DNA from: an uncultured Clostridia bacterium
Lineage (GTDB): Bacteria; Bacillota; Clostridia; TANB77; CAG-508
DNA length: 19,673 nt
NCBI GenBank assembly: GCA_947632525.1
Contig: CANRPQ010000014.1
Location: 1 to 19,673, forward strand
Direction: 5' to 3'
A program made the translations under genes and the position numbers. How positions within the stretch are numbered: the stretch's first letter is position 1; each line of letters begins with the position of its first letter. Below, piece after piece: positions 14,601 through 19,673 of this stretch. The notes beneath the pieces were generated by a model. That model was not told where the DNA came from and did not search any database. It was given only the letters and a program-made list of their open reading frames with translations.

Positions 14601-17055
14601 TGTTTGTACTTTCTTCATATCTGTCTACATCATAAATTTCAATTATATCATTAACGATGAATTGGTCATGTACTGGATATAAATCATGTTTTGTTGCATT
14701 TTGTGATTGTGTATATGCATTAATTTTACAATCTTCAATAAATTGTAGTTTTCTCCAAAGTTCTGCTTTTTCTGATTCTGATGATGCATATTCATTTACA
14801 ATATCTCCATAAATAGACTTCATTCCATCGGTATTAGGATATTTTTTATTTATTTTGATATATTCTTTAATTTTTTGGCTTATAATACCTTCTCTAGCTT
14901 CATCTGTGTCAACAATATCTTTATTTTCATTAATTGTATAGAATCCGTCAATTAATGCAATACCTTCATTTTGATAATCTCCATTTCCATCTAATACAAA
15001 TCCCATTAATTCATATTGTGAAAATGTTTCATTATAATAATATTTACCGCTATCATCCTTTGTTAGGTATTTTATAGGTAAAATGATTTTTTTACTTCCA
15101 TTATTTACATCTGTAACTGTTCCTACTCTATAATTTAATGGAGATGAACCTACTTCTGCAAAATTACTATTGTATGTATTTCTATCATTTTGTGTTTCTG
15201 TTCCTTTTGAACTGATTTGCCAATTAACTGAGTTAGTATCGCTAAAGTCTGCTGTATAATCAGTTGGCAAGTACTTTTGTCCGTTATATTCAAATACTAC
15301 ATAGTATTTCTTCAATGGATCTAATCCTTTAAATAAGTAGTTACCATTTTCATCTGTATAGGTTGGATTAATTCTATTTTTAAGTTCTTTATCAGATATT
15401 CCTGTTTCATTAGGATTTGATAATAGTTTTGCTACTTTACCATCTGATGTATATAAAGTAACTTTTACATTTGGAATTACTTTATCACTATCACCTTGTT
15501 TTCCATCTGCAATGCTCTCTTTTCCTCCTGGAACATCCTCCCATACTGTACCACCTAAATCCATTGTTAGTTTAATTAATTTGGCTCTTTCAATAGTAAG
15601 TTCAATATTTTTCTTAAGTTCAAACTCAACATCTAAATCTATATCAATATCAAGTTTACCTTTTCCAGAGTCGTAAATATTTGCTCCAAGTTCAATATCG
15701 GTTTTAAATAATTTTCTTGTGCCTTTTAATACACTAATGTGGTCTTGTGCCTCAGAAGGTTCTAGCCAAGAATATGCATAGCAGTCTGTACAGCTAGTTG
15801 AACAGATATGCCTACAATTTCTTGTTGAACTACATATATGATGACAGTGTGTTTTATGTGTACAATCCCAGTTTACAGTATAATAGTATCCTGCTGCATC
15901 ACATACAGTTGTTTCTACTACTCCCATCCATTTAAATTCAATATGTAATATAACACTGCTTACAAAGTTACTTTCATCTGCTGTATCTGAAAGTCCTTTA
16001 TTTGGATTTGCTATTTTAACTTCGAAAGAGTCTTCTCCTGCTGTTATTCCCTTTGGATATACTTGCTCTGATTTATCTACGTACGAACCGTCTTGTTCGT
16101 TTGGTTCAAAGAATTGTAATTTATGTCCGTTTTTATTATTATCAATATATTCTAATATTTCTATTCTATCTTTAATCTTTTTACCTTCTGAGTTGTAACC
16201 TACCATATACATATCAGAAATTCCACCAAAGGCTATATCTTTATAAGCACCATAAATATAGTCTATAGAAAATGGTCCTACTACTAAAGTTTGTGCTTTG
16301 TAATCTGCTTTAACAGTTATATTATCTTCTGTTTTATCTTCAACCTTAATATCAGGGGTACTATAATTTTCTCCTTCGTTTGTTGTTTCATTATGAAATT
16401 GCTCATATTCTTTAGATTCAGCATATACTTTATTATTAGCTAATTCTTCTTGTGTAACTTCTTTCTGTCCTTTATTAAGTCCACATGCCCATACAGTTCT
16501 TTGTATATCAAGATTATATGAATTTACACCTGGATATGTTAAAGCATAACCTGCTGCTGGAATGTACTTTTCACCATTTTGCACTAAATTATAATGATTA
16601 TTAACACATCTCAATACTGGATATGTTTCTCTTTCATTATCTGTAAAGTTTCTATGTGATCCTCTTCTGTTACAGAATCTAGGCCAATCCACGTGAGAAT
16701 CTGAATTATCTAGTGAACCATATTTTAATGCTGTAGAAATTGGTAAATTCCTATCACTACGTTCAAATTCAGTTCCATGTTCAATACAATATAGTATATA
16801 TCCATCTTTTTCAGCTGTAGATTGTATGGTATATTCTGTAATTTCTGTATAATTTCCTGGATCTTTTCCAATAATTGTATGTTCATTTTCTACTTCAGCA
16901 CTCTCTTCTTCTGTTTCTAGTTTACTTATTTCATCTTTTGCTACACTATCTATAGAAAAAACAATTAAATTTGATAACACTAGCGCTACTAAAATTACAA
17001 GTACAGAGACTCCTAAAATATAAAATTTATGCTTTATTTTCTTGCTTTCTATCAT
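11671..17055 (-). CDS. Giant modular surface protein with possible thioester domain and SdrD/Cna-B-like modules
   Basis: The 1794-residue product looks like an exported, membrane- or wall-anchored adhesin or structural protein. A hydrophobic signal or anchor lies at residues 11-35. The region 65-200 resembles a thioester (TQXA-type) domain: Cys90 lies in ILYCIEHG and Gln185 in DIQRTVWAC. A Cys/His cluster follows at 385-425 (nine Cys and six His). SdrD/Cna-B-like modules begin at 501 (GGTVWEDVPGGKES...NGNYLFKGLDP) and 1246 (GNVWEDQRTQ...KNGHYEFKQ). The long middle contains DUF11-like segments. A membrane segment at 1762-1787 is followed by KKKVIKK and preceded by LPPFG in the position of a sortase motif. 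The ATG has a GGGGGAAAG ribosome binding site. It starts 17 nt after the upstream surface-protein gene, in the same operon. Confidence 0.82.
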   Translation of the reverse strand: MIESKKIKHKFYILGVSVLVILVALVLSNLIVFSIDSVAKDEISKLETEEESAEVENEHTIIGKDPGNYTEITEYTIQSTAEKDGYILYCIEHGTEFERSDRNLPISTALKYGSLDNSDSHVDWPRFCNRRGSHRNFTDNERETYPVLRCVNNHYNLVQNGEKYIPAAGYALTYPGVNSYNLDIQRTVWACGLNKGQKEVTQEELANNKVYAESKEYEQFHNETTNEGENYSTPDIKVEDKTEDNITVKADYKAQTLVVGPFSIDYIYGAYKDIAFGGISDMYMVGYNSEGKKIKDRIEILEYIDNNKNGHKLQFFEPNEQDGSYVDKSEQVYPKGITAGEDSFEVKIANPNKGLSDTADESNFVSSVILHIEFKWMGVVETTVCDAAGYYYTVNWDCTHKTHCHHICSSTRNCRHICSTSCTDCYAYSWLEPSEAQDHISVLKGTRKLFKTDIELGANIYDSGKGKLDIDIDLDVEFELKKNIELTIERAKLIKLTMDLGGTVWEDVPGGKESIADGKQGDSDKVIPNVKVTLYTSDGKVAKLLSNPNETGISDKELKNRINPTYTDENGNYLFKGLDPLKKYYVVFEYNGQKYLPTDYTADFSDTNSVNWQISSKGTETQNDRNTYNSNFAEVGSSPLNYRVGTVTDVNNGSKKIILPIKYLTKDDSGKYYYNETFSQYELMGFVLDGNGDYQNEGIALIDGFYTINENKDIVDTDEAREGIISQKIKEYIKINKKYPNTDGMKSIYGDIVNEYASSESEKAELWRKLQFIEDCKINAYTQSQNATKHDLYPVHDQFIVNDIIEIYDVDRYEESTNTVVKGPSFKGHWSIEYETLPGARLTRDVSMAIKLSQKVKYTYEYTYKDSKTIIDDVEYKSICDGQYYVNLGLWRRQEADVALSKDILYAATRINGKTEVYEYDERFDPTPEQSALLDEAEQKYENNGRKQEDFEAWQKLYNEIIQANKTDYWEIQLRMRDYQNSYATPYIRELYPADYSYRETNEHAGDELELYVTYRITVSNQSPSILTEVKEIVDYYDTDYTYIDDLSWIMYGNNDEITIKKSDYQNTINNYSGKREFEGDLNNNAKEVKTNYGTDKNSNGTYTGQSEYGLVTQANLEQKYNSLYIRGLEGKKLQSGEEAYVYLTFRVNKDDKGRVILDQDDSMKQNYVEINGYSTYYKDNTKLPNGVTVGSTDIAGLIDTNSNPGNLCLEDLQGDKYEKNFENDTDRAKSLKVTVDHEFIRAINGNVWEDQRTQIVSDSIIGNGVMDDKEIKIQGVTVQLVEKLSDGGEYVWKETKTDKNGHYEFKQDNDDEPYIIPGDYIIRFIYGDTDDTVLTNSNSGKNVVSYNGQDFKSTVYQKDIKENKEISGFNDIYYDIRKSDAFGKNVSDAKDLWNRREEVNKYSSSKVTNHIAEVLASPYATSIDTDLITELKDKTNMTAETAIIVLEGEYNRRSTEGDKNTSNGEDNYLNGNDLNGNYTLNNVDFGLTERPKAQLELSKKVTNVKVTLANGSTLFDATKGATDLTWTEGSAYDLYSKIKNKKYEEYYNKDNRYAYRTEVNKLVLGKYDSAGNNGLIAITMDEELMHGATITISYDLTVKNAGETDYTEKEFYYKGTGAKNIVTTTANQVIDYVANNLQFRADDNKDNGWSTVENAVSSVELNNNISDNVAKYNTIIQTEKFGTELKPSDTIEAGLVLTQLITPENTSDDKTYNNIAEITSISNTVGRRMAYSIQGNQNPEELPQEVDSVKSEEVSILPPFGIGSIVTYVAISIGALAILIVGIVFIKKKVIKK

Positions 17056-17072
17056 TATCTTTCCCCCTTTCT

Positions 17073-19673
17073 TTAAATATCTTCATTTTTTAAAATTCGA
17101 TTTTTTATTATCATTACACCCATTGCTAATAAGAATACTATTGTAAATACTAAAGTAGTATAAATAACTATGCTACCTGTCATAAGTGAAAGTATAACAT
17201 CCGCATTTGACATATCATCTTCTGATTCTAACCTATTTGCTGTTATTGAATCTATGTCATCTAGTCCTTGTTCATTGTAGCTTTCATATATTTCTGCATT
17301 ATTATTTATGTTTGTTCCTATTGTTTTATCTGTAATGTTTAAACTTAATACTAATGTAACTTCCTTGCTTTGTCCTGGTTCTATTTTTTCATTTTCTAAA
17401 CTTGTGTTATATACAGTTCCATTATTATCTGAAATATACCAGTCTTTATTTAGCTCTGAACTAAATTTAGCATCTTCTGGTAAATAATCAATAATCTTTT
17501 TAGCATATCCTGATATTTGTCCTTCATTTGTTACTACTATTTTGTACTCTACTACAATACTACTATTATTTACATCTTTTCCTAATACTTCTCTTTTGGT
17601 AATTTTAGAGTTATTGTAGTTGTATGTTTTTGTTCCACTTGTTGGTGTTGTTACTGTTATTTTACTGATGTATTTATCTAATCTTAAATCGAATTTTTCT
17701 GCTACATATAAACCAATGTCAATATCCCTTACGTTCTCATTTGTAACTTTAATATTATTTGTAACACCTGCATGACGTTGTTCACCATTTAAGATAATTA
17801 ACATATTAGTTGCATCTGAGTTAATAGTTCCTGCTACACCCTGTTTTTGATAATCTGTAATACTGTATTTTCCTGCATTATATAAGAATACTACTAAATA
17901 TTCCCCTTGTGGTAGGTTTAGAAATTCATATTTACCACTATCATCTGTTGTAGTAATTTTTTCAGTTCCATCATCTATGTCTTTTACTGTTTGACTATTT
18001 GCTTGATTAATAAGTATTACTTGTACACCTGATAATAATTCTTCATTTTCATTTCTTTGACCGTCTTTATTACTGTCTATCCATGCTGTTCCTGTAATTT
18101 TATAGCGTCCACTATTTGATGTTCCTTGTCCACTTTGTCCGCTTTGACTATTTTGTCCTCCTTGTCCACCTTGTGAGCCCTGAGCATTTTGGTGTGCAAT
18201 TTCATCATACTCAATAATAGCTTTTACTTCATTTGACTCTATTGGTTCAATTCCTTCTGCCTTTAATGTTGCCATAGTAATAACTTCTTTGTCATTCTTG
18301 TCTGGAAGAATATTAGCTTTTACAGTAACAGCTAAATCAATTTTTTCTTCAGGTTGTACTTCATATATGTTTATAGTAAAGTTTCCATTTCTTGCTATAT
18401 TTTGTGTGTTTAATTTGTTTTGATAAGTATATTCTGCCTTTACTAGACTTAATTCTTCTGGAAGAGTCATTTCTATTTCGTTTGATATAGAACTAATTTT
18501 TCCTGTATTTTCCAAAGTAAAGTGATACGTATATTCACTTCCTTCTTTAATATATTGCTTGTCTAAAGCTTTTTGTTCAAATTTTAATTGTACCTTTTCT
18601 GCTAATAATTTTTTTGAATTTGAATAATGACTTTCTATTCCATCTGCCTTAGCATTCATAATTAGTTCATACTCTCCAGAGAAGTTTTCTAGCATAATTT
18701 CTAAATATACATATTCTTTTCTATGTATTTCAACAACTTTTGGAGTATCACTCTCATTTTTTTCATTATCTTCGGTATATTTATTAACACTTTGTAGTGT
18801 TCCTAAATTAATAGATACATTATTTTGGTTCATTAGAATATTTTCTGTTTTCTTATCTTTAAAATAAACTGTGTCAGAATAATAAACATCTTTTACCTTA
18901 ACACCATTTGGAATTGGTATATTTAATGTAACATTATTTAAATCTTTGTCATATGAAATATTACTTACTTCTATTGTATATACTATAGAGTTTCCGTTTC
19001 GTACTACTAATGTTTCGTCATTATTAGGAATATTAATAATTGATAAATCTCCTTCTAGTACTTTAATTTTATATGCCTCAGATTTTATTTCATTTGTTAT
19101 ATTGTTTGCTGATAATCTCACAATATTTTCAATATCTTTATCTCCAGGATATTTTTTCTCTATTTCAGTTGAATGTTCTCCAGTTTCTGGGTCATCAACT
19201 TCCTTAATAGTAACTCCTTTTTCAATTCTTAGCTCATATTCTTTTATTATTGTTTCACCTGGTTTAATTGTTCCTAATGAAATTATTTTTTCCTTTGATT
19301 TACTATCTTCATAAGATTTTAATCCTTCTGGTATTTCTGTATGTACTGTTCCTTCTGGCGCGGTGATTAATAGTTTAGCATTTTCTACATTTGTATTGCC
19401 TGTATTTTTTACAGTAGCTTTCATTTTAACAATTTGTCCTTCACGAACAATGTTTGCTGTTGAGTTTAATTGTATCGAAATATTTGGTCCTTCGCCTGTT
19501 GTTAATCCTATTGCACCTGCTAATTTTGTTTCACCTATATCTACTCCTTCAGCTTTATTTGTGTAATATACTTTATAGTTTGTATATGCACTTTTACTAT
19601 ATGGTAAGTTTGCAGGTAGTTCTGCCTTGTATTCAAAGTTAAATTGTGTTCCTTGTGCTACTTCTCCACTAAT
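17073..19673 (-). CDS. DUF11/SdrD-B-like repeat surface protein (N-terminus outside the window)
   Basis: The frame is open from the window edge, so 866 residues are visible and the true start is missing. The first ATG inside (19424) lies in the middle of a beta-domain and is not the start. Residues about 60-490 are a chain of DUF11-like Ig-fold repeats, recognisable from motifs such as VKMKATVKNTGNTNVENAKL, YTIEVSNISYDKDLNNVTL and YTYHFTLENTGKISSI. A Gly/Gln/Ser linker (about 496-523) leads to an SdrD-B-like module with a calcium-loop motif, DSNKDGQRNENE (533-544). Another DUF11-like domain follows, with VVTNEGQISGYAKKIIDYLPE. The C-terminus carries VILSLMTG, a membrane segment at about 833-856 and a basic tail (KNRILKNEDI). 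It is the upstream partner of the 1794-residue protein. Confidence 0.85.
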   Translation of the reverse strand: MSGEVAQGTQFNFEYKAELPANLPYSKSAYTNYKVYYTNKAEGVDIGETKLAGAIGLTTGEGPNISIQLNSTANIVREGQIVKMKATVKNTGNTNVENAKLLITAPEGTVHTEIPEGLKSYEDSKSKEKIISLGTIKPGETIIKEYELRIEKGVTIKEVDDPETGEHSTEIEKKYPGDKDIENIVRLSANNITNEIKSEAYKIKVLEGDLSIINIPNNDETLVVRNGNSIVYTIEVSNISYDKDLNNVTLNIPIPNGVKVKDVYYSDTVYFKDKKTENILMNQNNVSINLGTLQSVNKYTEDNEKNESDTPKVVEIHRKEYVYLEIMLENFSGEYELIMNAKADGIESHYSNSKKLLAEKVQLKFEQKALDKQYIKEGSEYTYHFTLENTGKISSISNEIEMTLPEELSLVKAEYTYQNKLNTQNIARNGNFTINIYEVQPEEKIDLAVTVKANILPDKNDKEVITMATLKAEGIEPIESNEVKAIIEYDEIAHQNAQGSQGGQGGQNSQSGQSGQGTSNSGRYKITGTAWIDSNKDGQRNENEELLSGVQVILINQANSQTVKDIDDGTEKITTTDDSGKYEFLNLPQGEYLVVFLYNAGKYSITDYQKQGVAGTINSDATNMLIILNGEQRHAGVTNNIKVTNENVRDIDIGLYVAEKFDLRLDKYISKITVTTPTSGTKTYNYNNSKITKREVLGKDVNNSSIVVEYKIVVTNEGQISGYAKKIIDYLPEDAKFSSELNKDWYISDNNGTVYNTSLENEKIEPGQSKEVTLVLSLNITDKTIGTNINNNAEIYESYNEQGLDDIDSITANRLESEDDMSNADVILSLMTGSIVIYTTLVFTIVFLLAMGVMIIKNRILKNEDI

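Noticed and set aside
16300..16310. CRISPR array or spaced direct repeats anywhere in the window
   Set aside because: No set of three or more regularly spaced repeats of 20-40 nt was seen, and no cas-like gene is present. The coordinates are nominal.
18123..18179. DNA tandem repeat in the right-edge surface gene
   Set aside because: It encodes a Gly/Gln/Ser linker (GGQ, SGQ units). The periodicity is explained by the flexible linker, and the units are short and irregular.

Overview
The window comes from a very AT-rich, low-GC Gram-positive genome. The best fit is an endospore-forming member of the Clostridia, possibly a gut lineage. The evidence is a full-length SpoIIE phosphatase, a membrane-anchored G5/SleB-type cell-wall hydrolase, strong AGGAGG-type ribosome binding sites, and sigma-A-like promoters. 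No species can be named from the sequence alone. Every gene I accept lies on the minus strand, so transcription runs from high to low coordinates. Two genes are cut by the window: one at the left edge (only its first 13 codons remain) and one at the right edge (its N-terminus is missing).

Reading in the direction of transcription, the right 8 kb (11.67-19.67 kb) is a two-gene surface-protein operon. First comes a DUF11-like/SdrD-B-like protein that is open at the window edge. After 17 bases comes a 1794-residue protein with an N-terminal membrane segment, a possible Cys-Gln thioester domain, a dense Cys/His cluster, at least two SdrD/Cna-B-like modules and a C-terminal membrane anchor. The operon ends at a strong hairpin terminator. 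Neither protein has a canonical LPXTG motif, but both end in a similar layout of short motif, hydrophobic segment and basic tail.

The middle (8.1-11.5 kb) holds spoIIE, which has a GTG start and a promoter with a Spo0A-box-like sequence over its -35. A structured 110-bp inverted-repeat element follows just after its stop. Next come a 69-residue XRE-type regulator and its presumed terminator. The section from 8.1 down to 3.97 kb looks like one transcription unit. It holds a membrane-anchored WG-repeat protein, an unrecognised tail-anchored protein 19 bases after it, acpS and tatD. A 13-bp perfect inverted repeat overlaps the WG-gene promoter.

The left part (0-3.8 kb) holds a SleB/G5 hydrolase under a perfect-consensus promoter, xth (exonuclease III), an AI-2E-family transporter, and the start of a probably exported protein.

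The most unusual non-coding signal is a pair of intergenic elements at 2508-2678 and 8779-8888. They share an inner stem and about 25 nt of adjoining sequence, but their outer stem halves differ in sequence while staying perfectly self-complementary. This looks like either a structured RNA family with covariation or a small non-autonomous mobile element that sits inside palindromes. I could not assign it to any family I know.
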